Shown here: positions 37,153 through 46,097 of the stretch, one piece after another
Numbering within the stretch: the first letter of the stretch is position 1
Layout of the letters: every line of letters starts with the position of its first letter
Notes under the pieces: generated by a model
Database searches by the model: none
What the model saw: the letters and a program-made list of their open reading frames with translations, nothing else
What the model was told of the DNA's origin: nothing
Made by a program: the position numbers and the translations under genes
From: Bauldia litoralis
Lineage (GTDB): Bacteria; Pseudomonadota; Alphaproteobacteria; Rhizobiales; Kaistiaceae
Reading direction: 5' to 3'
DNA length: 64,000 bases
Assembly (NCBI RefSeq): GCF_900104485.1
Contig: NZ_FMXQ01000001.1
Coordinates: 1-64,000, forward strand

Positions 37153-37764
37153 CTAGCTGGCGGCGAGCGCCTTGCAGATCACCCCGACGATCATCGCGGC
37201 CGAAACCGCGCCCGGATCCGGATGGCCGAGGCTCCGGTCGCCGAGCCGCGCCGCCCGGCCGAGGGCCGCGACCATGCCGCTGGTGGCTTCCGCGCCCTCC
37301 GTGGCCGCCGCGGCGATGGCCGACGGATCGGCGCCGGCCGAAGCCGCCTCGGCGGCCGGCAGCCAGGCGTCGAGCATCGTCTTCTGGCCGGCCTCCGCCT
37401 TGCCGCGATGGGCGATGCCCTCGGCCATGGCGACGATCACCTGGCGCAGGCTGTCGCGCGGCACGGATTTCTCCGGTCCGAGCGCCTTGCCCGCCCGCAT
37501 GAAGGCGGTGGCGTAGAGCGGGCCCGACGACGCGCCGACCGCATTGAGGAACCCCTTCGCCGCCGCGTTGAAGATGTCCTGAAGCGTGCCGTCCGTGACC
37601 TCGCGCGCCGCGGCGGCGGCCGCGACCATGCCCTGCTCCATCGCGATGCCGTGGTCGGCGTCGCCGATCGCCCCGTCGAGGGCGCAGAGGTGATCGCGCT
37701 CGGCGCGCATCAAATCGGCCAGGTCGGTCAGCAGGGCCTGCAGGTCGCTGGTGGTGAAATCCAT
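37153..37764 (-). CDS. DhaL-type kinase subunit (dihydroxyacetone/erythrulose kinase)
   Basis: The 203-residue protein is the nucleotide-binding DhaL subunit. The Mg-ATP aspartates are in LDGAIGDADHGIAMEQG, and FLNAVGASSGPLYATAFMRAG and LGDRSLGHPDPGAVSAAMI complete the family pattern. With DhaK it phosphorylates a short ketose. It begins 2 bp after the dhaK stop and is the last gene of the operon. No PTS DhaM subunit is visible, so ATP is the likely phosphate donor. In this setting L-erythrulose is as likely a substrate as dihydroxyacetone. Confidence 0.88.
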   Translation of the reverse strand: MDFTTSDLQALLTDLADLMRAERDHLCALDGAIGDADHGIAMEQGMVAAAAAAREVTDGTLQDIFNAAAKGFLNAVGASSGPLYATAFMRAGKALGPEKSVPRDSLRQVIVAMAEGIAHRGKAEAGQKTMLDAWLPAAEAASAGADPSAIAAAATEGAEATSGMVAALGRAARLGDRSLGHPDPGAVSAAMIVGVICKALAAS

Positions 37765-37766
37765 CG

Positions 37767-38777
37767 TCAGCCCACCCGGAACATGGCGCAATCGCAGGGA
37801 TGATCGAGCATCGTCGTCAATTCGTCGTCGAGATGCATGACCGAGATCGAAGCCCCCGCCATCTCCATCGACGTGCAATACGGACCGACCAGCGCCGAAT
37901 GGATCCTGATATCCGCCGCCGCCAGGCGTTCGGCGACGCGGGCGTGCATGATGTAGAGCTCCATCAGCGGCGTCGAGCCGAGCGAGTTGACCAGCACGGC
38001 GACGCTGTCCCCGGCCTTGGCGTTCATCTCGCCGAGGATCGCATCGACGATCTCGTCGGTGACGGCGTTGGCGCTCTGCAGCGGCCCGCGCCGGACGCCG
38101 GGCTCGCCATGGATGCCCATGCCGATCTCCATCTCGCCGACCGGCAGCTCGAAGTTGGGACGGCGGGTCTGCGGCAGCGAGCAGGCCGACAGCGCCACCC
38201 CCATGGTGTATGTGCGGTCGTTGGCGTGCCGAGCGATCCGCTCCACCTCGTCGAGCGACATCATCATGTCCGCTGCGGCACCCGCCGCCTTGAAGATGAA
38301 GACATTGCCAGCGACGCCGCGGCGTTTCTCGCGGGCATCGCGGGGCGCCGAGGCGATGTCGTCGGTGGTCACCACCGTGCGGGCCTCGATGCTTTCCATC
38401 TCCAGCATCTCGGCCGCCATGTCGAAATTCATCACGTCGCCGGCATAGTTGCCATACATGAAGAGGATCCCGGCGCCGCCATTGGCGGCCAGCGCCGCAT
38501 CGACCACCGGCTGCGGCGGCGGCGAGGCAAAGACGTTGCCGACGGCTGCCGCATCGGCCAGCCCCTTGCCGACGAAGCCGAGGAAGGTCGGCTCGTGGCC
38601 CGAGCCGCCGCCAATGACGAGGCCGACCTTGCCCTCGCGCGGCCCGTGTCTGGCGACGACGGCGCGCGGCGCATTGTCGGGTCGCCAAAGATGGTTCGGA
38701 TGCGCGGCGATGATGCCGGTCAGCATTTCGTCGACGGCGGCATTGCCGTCATTGATGAGTTTCTGGGTCTGATCCAC
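37767..38777 (-). CDS. DhaK-type kinase subunit (dihydroxyacetone/erythrulose kinase)
   Basis: The 336-residue protein binds the ketose substrate. VIGGGSGHEPTFLGFVGKGLADAA, FMYGNYAGDVMNFDMA and the covalent-binding histidine in MGIHGEPG are intact. The ketose forms a hemiaminal with that histidine. I start it at the GTG at 38777, which has AGGAG six bases upstream. It follows the RpiB-like gene by 45 bp. In LerK enzymes of erythritol/threitol catabolism DhaK and DhaL are used for L-erythrulose, and the two isomerases upstream here are the partners expected for that reaction. Confidence 0.88.
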   Translation of the reverse strand: MDQTQKLINDGNAAVDEMLTGIIAAHPNHLWRPDNAPRAVVARHGPREGKVGLVIGGGSGHEPTFLGFVGKGLADAAAVGNVFASPPPQPVVDAALAANGGAGILFMYGNYAGDVMNFDMAAEMLEMESIEARTVVTTDDIASAPRDAREKRRGVAGNVFIFKAAGAAADMMMSLDEVERIARHANDRTYTMGVALSACSLPQTRRPNFELPVGEMEIGMGIHGEPGVRRGPLQSANAVTDEIVDAILGEMNAKAGDSVAVLVNSLGSTPLMELYIMHARVAERLAAADIRIHSALVGPYCTSMEMAGASISVMHLDDELTTMLDHPCDCAMFRVG

Positions 38778-38822
38778 GCGGTGCTCCTCTCGCTCGGCCA
38801 AGGGCCAGGACGTCGCGCCCGG

Positions 38823-39278
38823 TCAGGCCGGCGTATATTTGGCGTCGACCTTGTCGATCGCTGCGACATTGCCGGCCGAGCGGCCGTTCGGGTCGAAGGT
38901 CTCGGCGAGATAGGCGTCGGCGATCGCCTTGGCATGCTCGACGCCGACCACCCGGGCGCCCATGGTGATGATCTGGGCGTTGTTCGACAGGGCGGCGCGG
39001 GTCGCCGAATAGGTGTCGTGGGTCAGCGCCGCGCGGATGCCCGGCACCTTGTTGGCCGAGATGCAGACACCGATGCCGGTGCCGCAGACCAGGATCGCCC
39101 GGTCGTAGGTTCCCTTGAGAACTTCGGAGGCGACGCGGTCCGACAGGTCGGCATAGAAGTCGTCCGGCCCCGACTCGGTGTGGGAAATCTCGGACACCTC
39201 GTGGCGGTCCCTCAGGTAGTCGGCCAAGGTCCGTGCCAGGCCTTCGCCCGCACTGTCTCCGGCGATCGCGAGTTTCAT
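38823..39278 (-). CDS. RpiB/LacAB-family isomerase (DerI-like)
   Basis: The 151-residue protein has the RpiB fold with catalytic C65 in [15 protein letters not shown] and H87 in LTHDTYSA. It starts with [15 protein letters not shown]. Family members interconvert aldose and ketose phosphates such as ribose 5-phosphate, allose 6-phosphate and D-erythrulose 4-phosphate. Next to a second triosephosphate-isomerase-like gene and a ketose kinase, it most resembles the DerI/EryI role: D-erythrulose 4-phosphate to D-erythrose 4-phosphate. GGAGAGG precedes the ATG. It lies 11 bp after the TIM-like gene. Confidence 0.87.
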   Translation of the reverse strand: MKLAIAGDSAGEGLARTLADYLRDRHEVSEISHTESGPDDFYADLSDRVASEVLKGTYDRAILVCGTGIGVCISANKVPGIRAALTHDTYSATRAALSNNAQIITMGARVVGVEHAKAIADAYLAETFDPNGRSAGNVAAIDKVDAKYTPA

Positions 39279-39289
39279 GTTCCTCTCCT

Positions 39290-40060
39290 TCACAGTTTGG
39301 CGGCGCAGCGCGTCAGGATGTCGAGATACCCCTCGACGTTCCAGGCCGAGCGTCCGATGAATAGACCATCGATATGGGGGCAGGCGATGAGTTCTTCGCA
39401 ATTGCCGGGATTGACCGACCCGCCATAGAGGCAGGGGACGGCGCGGCCAAGCACGTCTTTGGCAACCGCAATGATCTCGGCCTGACGAGCGTCCGCGTAG
39501 TCAGAGGTCGCCGGGATGCCGTTGACGCCGATCGCCCAGACCGGCTCGTAGGCGAGGAGCACCGGCGCCGCCTTCTGGCTGCCGTCGAGCTTGCCGAGCG
39601 CGGCGCGAACCTGGGTTTCCAGCACTGCCCGCGCGTGGCCGCCCTCGCGCTGGGCCAGCGTCTCGCCGATGCAGATCAGCGGGATCAGCCCGTGCCGCAC
39701 CGCCGCCTCGGTCTTGAGACCGACGGTCTCGTCGGTCTCGCCGAAGAATTCGCGCCGCTCGGAATGGCCGAGTTCGACGATGTCGAGACTGCAGTCCCGG
39801 AGCATCACCGGCGAGACCTCGCCGGTCCATGCTCCCTCGTCGGCCCAGTGCATGTTCTGGGCGCCGACCTTGACCGAGGTGTCGGCCAGCATCGCCTTCA
39901 CTTCGCGCACTGCCGTGAAGGGCGGGATGACGAAGCGCTGGATGCGGGGATCGCGGCCGGCATCGGCGGCCTTCAGTCCTTCGGCGAAGGCGCGGGCCTC
40001 GGCCAGCGTCTTGTTCATCTTCCAGCTTGTGCCGATCCAGACATGCGGCGATGCGGTCAT
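39290..40060 (-). CDS. Triosephosphate isomerase-like protein (LerI/EryH-like)
   Basis: The 256-residue protein keeps the TIM catalytic residues: K14 in TSWKMNKT, His in [11 protein letters not shown] and Glu in [10 protein letters not shown]. The phosphate-binding YGGSVNPGN and FIGRSAW are also present. Its insertion-rich N-terminal half ([31 protein letters not shown]) and the operon context point to a second, specialised TIM. This would be like EryH/LerI, which convert L-erythrulose 1-phosphate to D-erythrulose 4-phosphate, rather than the glycolytic TpiA. It is the first gene of the minus-strand operon. Confidence 0.85.
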   Translation of the reverse strand: MTASPHVWIGTSWKMNKTLAEARAFAEGLKAADAGRDPRIQRFVIPPFTAVREVKAMLADTSVKVGAQNMHWADEGAWTGEVSPVMLRDCSLDIVELGHSERREFFGETDETVGLKTEAAVRHGLIPLICIGETLAQREGGHARAVLETQVRAALGKLDGSQKAAPVLLAYEPVWAIGVNGIPATSDYADARQAEIIAVAKDVLGRAVPCLYGGSVNPGNCEELIACPHIDGLFIGRSAWNVEGYLDILTRCAAKL

Positions 40061-40285
40061 GCTTCTCCCCCTTGCGACGGCGCCGGCCCCGCGCGGCCCG
40101 GCGCCCTGCGGTTGCCGCGACGGGCCGGGTGCGACCGGCCTTGGGGTTTAGCCAATTGTGGTGCCCCGAGGCAATCCGCATCTCGCGTCAGGGGGCGCCA
40201 CGACGGAGACTATCGCCGGGGATCGGCACCGAAACGGCAGGACGACCGGGAAAACACCGCCGCCGCGCGAGGCGAGACAGCCCTC

Positions 40286-40317
40286 GGCACGGCGCGCCGA
40301 TGACGACACGCCGTGCC
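40286..40317 (-). terminator. GC-rich hairpin downstream of heme oxygenase
   Basis: GGCACGGCG/CGCCGTGCC forms a 9-bp stem with a 14-base loop, about 29 bp beyond the heme oxygenase stop codon. There is no T run, so it is only a possible transcript end for the heme operon. Confidence 0.35.
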
Positions 40318-40345
40318 TGACCTCACTCGGAAGATGCCGGCTGGC

Positions 40346-40933
40346 CTACCCGGCCGAAGCAAACGCCGTGTCGGCAAGGTCGCGGACATGGGCGAAGGCC
40401 GCCTTTGCCCCTTCGACCGCGAGCGCGTCCTCTTCTTCCGACAGTTCGGCGGTGTTGATCGCCTCGGTGAAGGTGCGCCAGTGCAGGCCGCGACCGCCTG
40501 GCGCCGGCGCCATGTGGCGGGCGCCGAATGACGCGTCGAGGCCGATCTTCTGGACTGCCTTGAGCAGGAAGGCGGCGCCGAGCGTCGACCCTTCGGCGAC
40601 GTAGAGCCAGCCGATGCCGCCACGAAGGTCCGCCGGCGTCTCCATGGGTTCCGGAACCGGAAGGCCGAGATCGGCGAGATCGCGGGCCGTCGCCTCGAGA
40701 CGCGATCGCGCCCCGAGATCGGGCACCAGCCGACCCAGCGTCGCGTCGCGGTAGAACGGCTCGACCGCTGAGAAGAATCGATACTGCATCTCGACGAAAC
40801 GGCCGTAGCGGTCGCGGTCGAGGAAGGGCCGTCGGCGCATGAGGCTCTGGTCGAGTTCCTCATGGGCGCTATGCGTCGCTTCCCGCAGGCGCAGGGCGCG
40901 GAGATCGGGCCGTTCGAGCGTGTCAGTGACCAT
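40346..40933 (-). CDS. Biliverdin-producing heme oxygenase
   Basis: The 195-residue, all-helical protein matches bacterial heme oxygenases. The proximal histidine region LREATHSAHEELDQSLM has H21 or H24 as the ligand, and LGWLYVAEGSTLGAAFL-type glycines (GGIGWLYVAEGSTLGA) form the distal helix. It cleaves heme to biliverdin, CO and iron in the cytoplasm. It is the last gene of the HasA-like/receptor operon (21 bp after it), so its likely job is to release iron from imported heme. No phytochrome gene follows, which makes a BphO role less likely. An ATG at 40948 is an alternative start. Confidence 0.88.
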   Translation of the reverse strand: MVTDTLERPDLRALRLREATHSAHEELDQSLMRRRPFLDRDRYGRFVEMQYRFFSAVEPFYRDATLGRLVPDLGARSRLEATARDLADLGLPVPEPMETPADLRGGIGWLYVAEGSTLGAAFLLKAVQKIGLDASFGARHMAPAPGGRGLHWRTFTEAINTAELSEEEDALAVEGAKAAFAHVRDLADTAFASAG

Positions 40934-40954
40934 TGGTTCTGCTCCCATGTTCCG

Positions 40955-41947
40955 TCAGATCACGAGGAAGTCGTCGGCATCGACGTCGATCTTCTTGCCG
41001 ACCTTGGCGAACTGCACGGCGGCGAAGGCGGACTGGTTGCCGTCCGCGTCGTAAGAGAGCGCTCCCGACTTGTCGTCGTAGATGATGCGGTCGCTCGCAT
41101 CCTTGGCCGACGTGCCGACGACGAAGGCGGATTTCGCCAACCCGCCCTTGTCGAGATCGGAGAAGATCGTCTGCGACACCCAGATCGTGTCGTCCTTCGC
41201 CTTGAAGTCCTTGATCGTGTCGACGTTGCCGGCCGAAAGCGCGGTATCGAAGACGAAGGCGTCCTTGCCCCTGGCGCCCTTCAGCACGTCGGCGCCGAGG
41301 CCACCGCGCAGGGTGTCGTTGCCGGCCCCGCCATTGACGTTGTCGTTGCCGCCGGCGCCATCGAGCTTGTCGTTGCCGTCCTTGCCCTTGATCTTGTCAT
41401 TGAACGCGGTGCCGACATAGGTATCGCCGCCCTTCGATCCCTTGACCTTGTGCCCCTGGCCGTTGATCACATCGAGCAGCAGCGAGGGATCGGAGGTACC
41501 GCCGCTGTCATGCGGCCCGCCCATCAGCGCATAGACGACATCGTGGAGTTCTCCCGCGACGCCCTTGGCATTCGAAATGTCGAGGCCGGAAATCTCGACC
41601 TTGGTCGCCGTCTTGGTGATCTCGCCCTTCTTGTTGGTGGAGAAGGACTTCGACTTGGAGTCGTAGCTGCGGCCGAGCGTCGAGAGGCTGACCGACTTCA
41701 GCGTCCCGCTCAGCGTGTGATCGGTGAAGTAGTAGAAGAAATCCTTGCCATCGAGCACCATCGCCTTGGTCTTCGACGGCTTGCCGGCGATATCATCGAG
41801 GAAGAGGATCTGGCTGCCGTCATAGGTGCTGTCGCCGCCAAGGAAATATGGCCAGCCCGACGGCGTGAAATCACTGAAATAGCTGTCGACATAGGCGTTG
41901 AAATCGACGCCCTTCTTGCCTTTGGCGGTAAGCTTGATCTTGATCAT
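40955..41947 (-). CDS. HasA-like hemophore domain fused to RTX repeats
   Basis: The 330-residue protein has no signal peptide. Residues 1-165 match the HasA hemophore fold: FNAYVDSYFSDFTPSG, DFFYYFTDHTLSGTLKSVSLSTLG and ISGLDISNAKGVAGELHDVVYALMGG correspond to HasA landmarks. Tyr72/73 and His77 fall at the HasA heme-binding Tyr75/His83 region. Residues 182-226 are about four RTX nonapeptides (GNDKLDGAG, GNDNVNGGAG, GNDTLRGG). A serralysin-like C-terminal domain ends in DADDFLVI, a type I secretion signal. I infer a secreted, calcium-binding hemophore. Classical HasA has no RTX repeats. The gene lies between the TonB receptor and heme oxygenase genes. The type I transporter is not in the window. 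Confidence 0.8.
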   Translation of the reverse strand: MIKIKLTAKGKKGVDFNAYVDSYFSDFTPSGWPYFLGGDSTYDGSQILFLDDIAGKPSKTKAMVLDGKDFFYYFTDHTLSGTLKSVSLSTLGRSYDSKSKSFSTNKKGEITKTATKVEISGLDISNAKGVAGELHDVVYALMGGPHDSGGTSDPSLLLDVINGQGHKVKGSKGGDTYVGTAFNDKIKGKDGNDKLDGAGGNDNVNGGAGNDTLRGGLGADVLKGARGKDAFVFDTALSAGNVDTIKDFKAKDDTIWVSQTIFSDLDKGGLAKSAFVVGTSAKDASDRIIYDDKSGALSYDADGNQSAFAAVQFAKVGKKIDVDADDFLVI

Positions 41948-41986
41948 GGTCCTGCTCGTCGATGGTTGCGTGCGGATCGGCCTCGG

Positions 41987-44011
41987 CTAGCTGCCGAACC
42001 GGGTGGTCAGGGAGACTTTCGCGTTGATTCCGGGGCTCGGGCTGCCGTTCGGATATTGCGTGTATTGCTCGTTGAAGATGTTGGCGAAGTAGAGCGAAGC
42101 ATCCGTTCGCGGATTGATCTTCCACGTCGCGAAGAGATCGACCGTCTGGTACGGATCGCCGACCAGGCCGAGCATTTCGGCGTCGCGCTTGGCGCCGACG
42201 AAGGTGATGCGGGTGCCGGCCTCGAGGTCGCCGTCGAGGGCGCGTATCCCGGCGATGGCCGTCAGCCGGTTCGGCGGCACGCTGGTCAGCTGGTCGCCGG
42301 TCCTGCTGTCGACACCGCCCATCACCTGGCCGGAGAGGCCGGCAAAGGCGCGCTCGGCATCGTACCGGGCCTCGAACTCGAAGCCCTGGATCGTCGCCTC
42401 GGCGATGTTCTGATACTGGTAGCCGCCCGGGATCGGGAAATACTCGAAGACCTGCTCGATATAGTCCTCGACCCGGTTGTGAAACACGCCGAGCTTGACG
42501 TTCAGCGAGTCCGACGGCCCGACGACACCGTCGAAGGCGAAGTCGACACCGGCTTCGATGTTGCGCGCCACCTCCGGCTTGAGATCCGGGTTGGGCAGGA
42601 AGCGCCCGGCCGTCACCGGCGGCGGATGGAAGCCATCGATCAGCGTCTCGGTCAGCGACGGCGGCCGATAGGCCTCGGCATAGGTGGCGTAGACGGTGAC
42701 CGGGGTGAAGGGCGTGTAGCCCAGGGTTATCTTCGGCGACAGCCGTCCGCCGGAATTGGCGATGTTGTCGCCGGTGAGATCGTACCCGTCGTAACGCAGC
42801 GCGCCGACCAGCTCGACCCGCTCGGTCACCGCGATCCGGTCCTCGATGAAGGCGCCGTAGACGAGGCGGTCGCCGGACGGCGTCAGGTCGTCGCTGGTCC
42901 CATGCGGATCGCGGGTCTCGACCGCGTCGTGGAAGAGGTCGCTGCCATAGGTCAGTTCATGCGCCATCGATCCGATGACGAAGCGCGACGTGTTGTGGAG
43001 GTCGCCTCCGAGCGTTCCGATCTCGAAACGGGTCCGTCCGTCGTCGGCCTTCTGCTCCTGCCGGGTCGACGTGTAATAGATCTTGGCGGTCAGGTCGGCC
43101 CAGCTTGCCGTCGGGTCCCAATGGTAGCCGAGCGTGAAGGTATCGCTCATGGCGCGGCTGGTCAGGGCTTCCGAGAAGGCGCTGTCGAAGCCGCTGTCAT
43201 AGTGCAGCGCCGAGAGGGTGATCTCCTGGTCGTCGTCCGGGGTGAATCGGGCCTTGGCGAGGCCGGACAGCATGTCCTGCGCAGCGACGACCTCTTCGCC
43301 GTTGCCGCTTGTGTAATCACCCGCGTCGCGCCATGTGCCGGCGACCGCGACATCGGCGCGGTCGCTGAGCCTCGCCGCCGCCTCGCCGTGCAGGAGGATC
43401 GACTCCGGGTTGCTCTCGGCCTTGGCCTTGAGGCTGGCGGCGACCGTCTCCCCGCCCTGCAACACGTCGTCGGCATCAAGCGTCGAGAAGCTGACCACGC
43501 CGCCGATCGCGCCGCCGCCATTGACCCCCGAGGTCGGTCCCCGGGTCACGTCGACGGCGCGCAGCATCTCGGTATCGAAGAAGAAGGTTCCGTTGGCGCC
43601 GTGGCCGCTCTTCTGGAAATTCTGCCGGGCGCCATCGACCAGCACGTTGACCCGGCCGAAATCCTGAAGGCCGCGGACGCTGACCGCCGTGCCGGCATCG
43701 GCCGGGGTCGTCTGGGTATTGACGCTCGGGATCAGGGTCAGGACCTCGGTGACGGTGTCCGCCTGCAGCGGTTCGAGCGCGCCACGCGTCCATATGGTCG
43801 TCGGCGACAAGGCGCCATAGGCCGGCTCGCCGCCCGGGCTGGCCGTGACGGTGATGGCATCGAGGTCGAGCACGCCGCCGCTCAATAGATTCATGTCGTC
43901 GGCAAGCGCCGCGTCGGCCATCGACAGGCCGAGCGCGGCAAGCGCACACCGGGCCAGGGCATCGCGCCACTGGCCCGGCGTCGCCGCGTTCTCTCGAACC
44001 CCGGTTCTCAC
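41987..44011 (-). CDS. TonB-dependent heme/hemophore receptor
   Basis: The 674-residue outer-membrane protein has a signal peptide (ALARCALAALGLSMADAALA). A plug domain with a TonB-box-like start (LDAITVTASPGG) and VRGLQDFGRVNVLVDGARQNF follows, then a 22-strand barrel ending in the typical aromatic FGS-type terminus (SLTTRFGS). The heme-receptor signature is present: YRPPSLTE, a FHPP histidine, then LPNPDLKPE, equivalent to FRAP and NPDL. The start is a GTG overlapping the stop of the upstream hemophore gene, so the two are coupled. It likely takes heme directly or from the two HasA-like proteins. HasR proteins are longer, so it is closer in size to HmuR/HemR. Confidence 0.9.
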   Translation of the reverse strand: MRTGVRENAATPGQWRDALARCALAALGLSMADAALADDMNLLSGGVLDLDAITVTASPGGEPAYGALSPTTIWTRGALEPLQADTVTEVLTLIPSVNTQTTPADAGTAVSVRGLQDFGRVNVLVDGARQNFQKSGHGANGTFFFDTEMLRAVDVTRGPTSGVNGGGAIGGVVSFSTLDADDVLQGGETVAASLKAKAESNPESILLHGEAAARLSDRADVAVAGTWRDAGDYTSGNGEEVVAAQDMLSGLAKARFTPDDDQEITLSALHYDSGFDSAFSEALTSRAMSDTFTLGYHWDPTASWADLTAKIYYTSTRQEQKADDGRTRFEIGTLGGDLHNTSRFVIGSMAHELTYGSDLFHDAVETRDPHGTSDDLTPSGDRLVYGAFIEDRIAVTERVELVGALRYDGYDLTGDNIANSGGRLSPKITLGYTPFTPVTVYATYAEAYRPPSLTETLIDGFHPPPVTAGRFLPNPDLKPEVARNIEAGVDFAFDGVVGPSDSLNVKLGVFHNRVEDYIEQVFEYFPIPGGYQYQNIAEATIQGFEFEARYDAERAFAGLSGQVMGGVDSRTGDQLTSVPPNRLTAIAGIRALDGDLEAGTRITFVGAKRDAEMLGLVGDPYQTVDLFATWKINPRTDASLYFANIFNEQYTQYPNGSPSPGINAKVSLTTRFGS

Positions 44012-45864
44012 AAGAGGAAGTCGTCCTCGAACAAGGCATCGGCGCCCATGACCTTGATGGAGAAGTCCGCCGAAGGGCCACCCTTGGAATCGACCTTGAC
44101 CACAACGCCACTTTTCCGCTCGACGACGCGCAGCTCGTCGCCGTCACCAGAGAATTTGCTGCCGCCGATGAAATCGAGTCCGCCGAAGCCGGTCAGGTCG
44201 ATCTGGTCACCGTCGTCGGTGGAGAAGTCGAGGATCTTGTCGCGCCCCTTCGCCTTGCCGCCGCTGTCGCGGAAGCCCTTGAAGACGAAGACGTCGGCAT
44301 CGGCACCGCCGGTGAGGACATCCCTGCCCTTGCCGCCGACCAGGATATCGGCGTCGGCGCCGCCGGAAAGCGTGTCCTTGCCGCGTCCGCCGACCAGGGT
44401 GTCGACGCCATCGCCGCCGCTCAGGTCATCGCTGCCACGATTGCCCTTGATCAGGTCGTCGCCGCCGCTGCCACCCAGCGTGTCGTTGCCATTGCGCCCG
44501 AAGATGTTGTCGTCGAACTGGCTGCCGACGAAGGTGTCGTCGCCGTCCGAGCCGAGGAAGTCCTGCGCATATTGGGCAAGGAGCGCCTCGATCGCCGCCG
44601 CATCGGCGCCCATGAAGGCCTCGTAGAGCGCGTTCACCTCGCCGTCCGTCGCATCCGGCGCATCGGCCAGTCCGAAACCGGAGATGACGATCTCCGCCTC
44701 GTAGCCGGTGAACGCATCGGGCCCCGATTCCGGCGCTTCGCCGGTGATCGTGGCAAAGGTCATCGCGTCGACGGCACCCGAGATGTCATGTCCATAGGCC
44801 GAACCGTGATGGATGAAGTCGTAGGCGATCTCCTCGCCGTCGAGCACGGCGACATAGACGGAGTCACCTTCGGGGTCGTCGGCTGCGGCGTACTGGAAGC
44901 TCAACTGGTCGCCGTTGAGATAGAATTCGCGTCCATAGGCATTGTCGATGGTGCCACCGTGGAAGGCATAGCTGCCCTCCCCTGCGGTCGCGGCGAAATA
45001 GGCGGCAAGATAGGTGGTGAAGTCGACGCCACCGGACATCGAGGCGTCGATGGTCAGCCGGCCGCGCGCCGTCAGGACCGCCAGGTCCTCGACCGCAATC
45101 GTCTGGTCGTTAAAGGCGACGGATTCGATATTCTTCAGCGTCGTCTCGCCCGTCCCGGCCGAGACGGCCGAGGGGCTGACGACCGTCCGGCCGTCGGCAT
45201 AGCGAACGACGAGATAGTCGGCGAAGTTTCCGGCGAAGACTGCGGTGTCGAAGTCGTCGCCGCCGTCGATCAGGTCGTTGCCGCCGTTGCCGGCGAGCAG
45301 ATCGTTGCCGCCACCGCCTTCGATGATGTCGTCGAAACCGGTGCCGGTGAAGATGTCGGCGAAGTCCGAGCCGATGAAGTGCTGCGCCTCGTTGTCGAGG
45401 GCGTTGGCGTAGATCGCCATCTTGTCCGGATCGCCGGCGTTCCCGTACATGTGGGCAACCGAGAAATTGTGAACGACGCCGTTGGCCTCGATCTCGCTTT
45501 CCTCGGTCGGATTCGCCGGCTGCGCGTTGGCGAAGTCGAGCCCGGTGATCCGGAGCTGGACATCGCCGCCGGTATAGGCGCCGTCGTCATCGAAATCGCC
45601 GCTGCCGATGCGGCCGTATTCGACCGTATCGATCGAGCCCCAGACCGTGTGGGTGGCGAAGGAATAGGCGATCTCGCCCCGGGCGAGGACGTATTTGTCG
45701 GTCGGCCCGGTGCCGTAGCCAAGGAACATCTCGGTTCCGTCAAAGGCAGTGCCGTTGTCGAAGACCGGGAAGCCGCCGCCGCTCTGGTCGGCGAGGAAGC
45801 CGCCGCGGACGAAGGTCTCGAAATCGATGCCGGACTCGGCGTTTGATGCGTCGATGGTGATCAT
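44008..45864 (-). CDS. RTX protein with two HasA-like hemophore domains
   Basis: The 618-residue protein has an A-R-A'-R' layout. A HasA-like domain (about 1-160) has IAYSFATHTVWGSIDTVEYG (Tyr67, His72) and ANGVVHNFSVAHMYG. A first RTX block spans 165-205. A second, more divergent HasA-like domain (about 268-435) has IAYDFIHHGSAYGHDISGAVDAMTF (Tyr348, His352/353). A longer RTX block (438-525, about eight GGxGxDxLx units) is followed by a C-terminal domain ending EDDFLL, typical of type I secretion. There is no signal peptide. It is first in the operon, and its TGA overlaps the receptor's GTG. A two-headed secreted hemophore is inferred; heme binding by each domain is untested. Confidence 0.8.
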   Translation of the reverse strand: MITIDASNAESGIDFETFVRGGFLADQSGGGFPVFDNGTAFDGTEMFLGYGTGPTDKYVLARGEIAYSFATHTVWGSIDTVEYGRIGSGDFDDDGAYTGGDVQLRITGLDFANAQPANPTEESEIEANGVVHNFSVAHMYGNAGDPDKMAIYANALDNEAQHFIGSDFADIFTGTGFDDIIEGGGGNDLLAGNGGNDLIDGGDDFDTAVFAGNFADYLVVRYADGRTVVSPSAVSAGTGETTLKNIESVAFNDQTIAVEDLAVLTARGRLTIDASMSGGVDFTTYLAAYFAATAGEGSYAFHGGTIDNAYGREFYLNGDQLSFQYAAADDPEGDSVYVAVLDGEEIAYDFIHHGSAYGHDISGAVDAMTFATITGEAPESGPDAFTGYEAEIVISGFGLADAPDATDGEVNALYEAFMGADAAAIEALLAQYAQDFLGSDGDDTFVGSQFDDNIFGRNGNDTLGGSGGDDLIKGNRGSDDLSGGDGVDTLVGGRGKDTLSGGADADILVGGKGRDVLTGGADADVFVFKGFRDSGGKAKGRDKILDFSTDDGDQIDLTGFGGLDFIGGSKFSGDGDELRVVERKSGVVVKVDSKGGPSADFSIKVMGADALFEDDFLL

Positions 45865-46097
45865 GCGTAGGCTCCAGCCATGGCCCGGCCCGACGTCAAG
45901 GATCGGACAGGACGCGGCAGAACGCTCGACGCGGGAAACCCCGCGCTACGGGCAATCTGCTGTTACGGATTCGGTTGGCTGGGTGGACCGACGAAACGGT
46001 CCGGGACCTGGCTGATGCGCGGCTATTCGGCTCGCGTGTGGCGGCATATTAGCCAGGGCCGCACTTGAGTCAATCGAAAAACGTTAACAAAATCAAT

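Noticed and set aside
41280-41400. Tandem DNA repeats
   Set aside because: They encode the RTX nonapeptides of the hemophore protein and are not an independent repeat or CRISPR array.
40862-43888. A 1008-codon plus-strand frame across the heme oxygenase, hemophore and receptor genes
   Set aside because: It is antisense to three well-supported genes and has no recognisable domain; an artefact of high GC.
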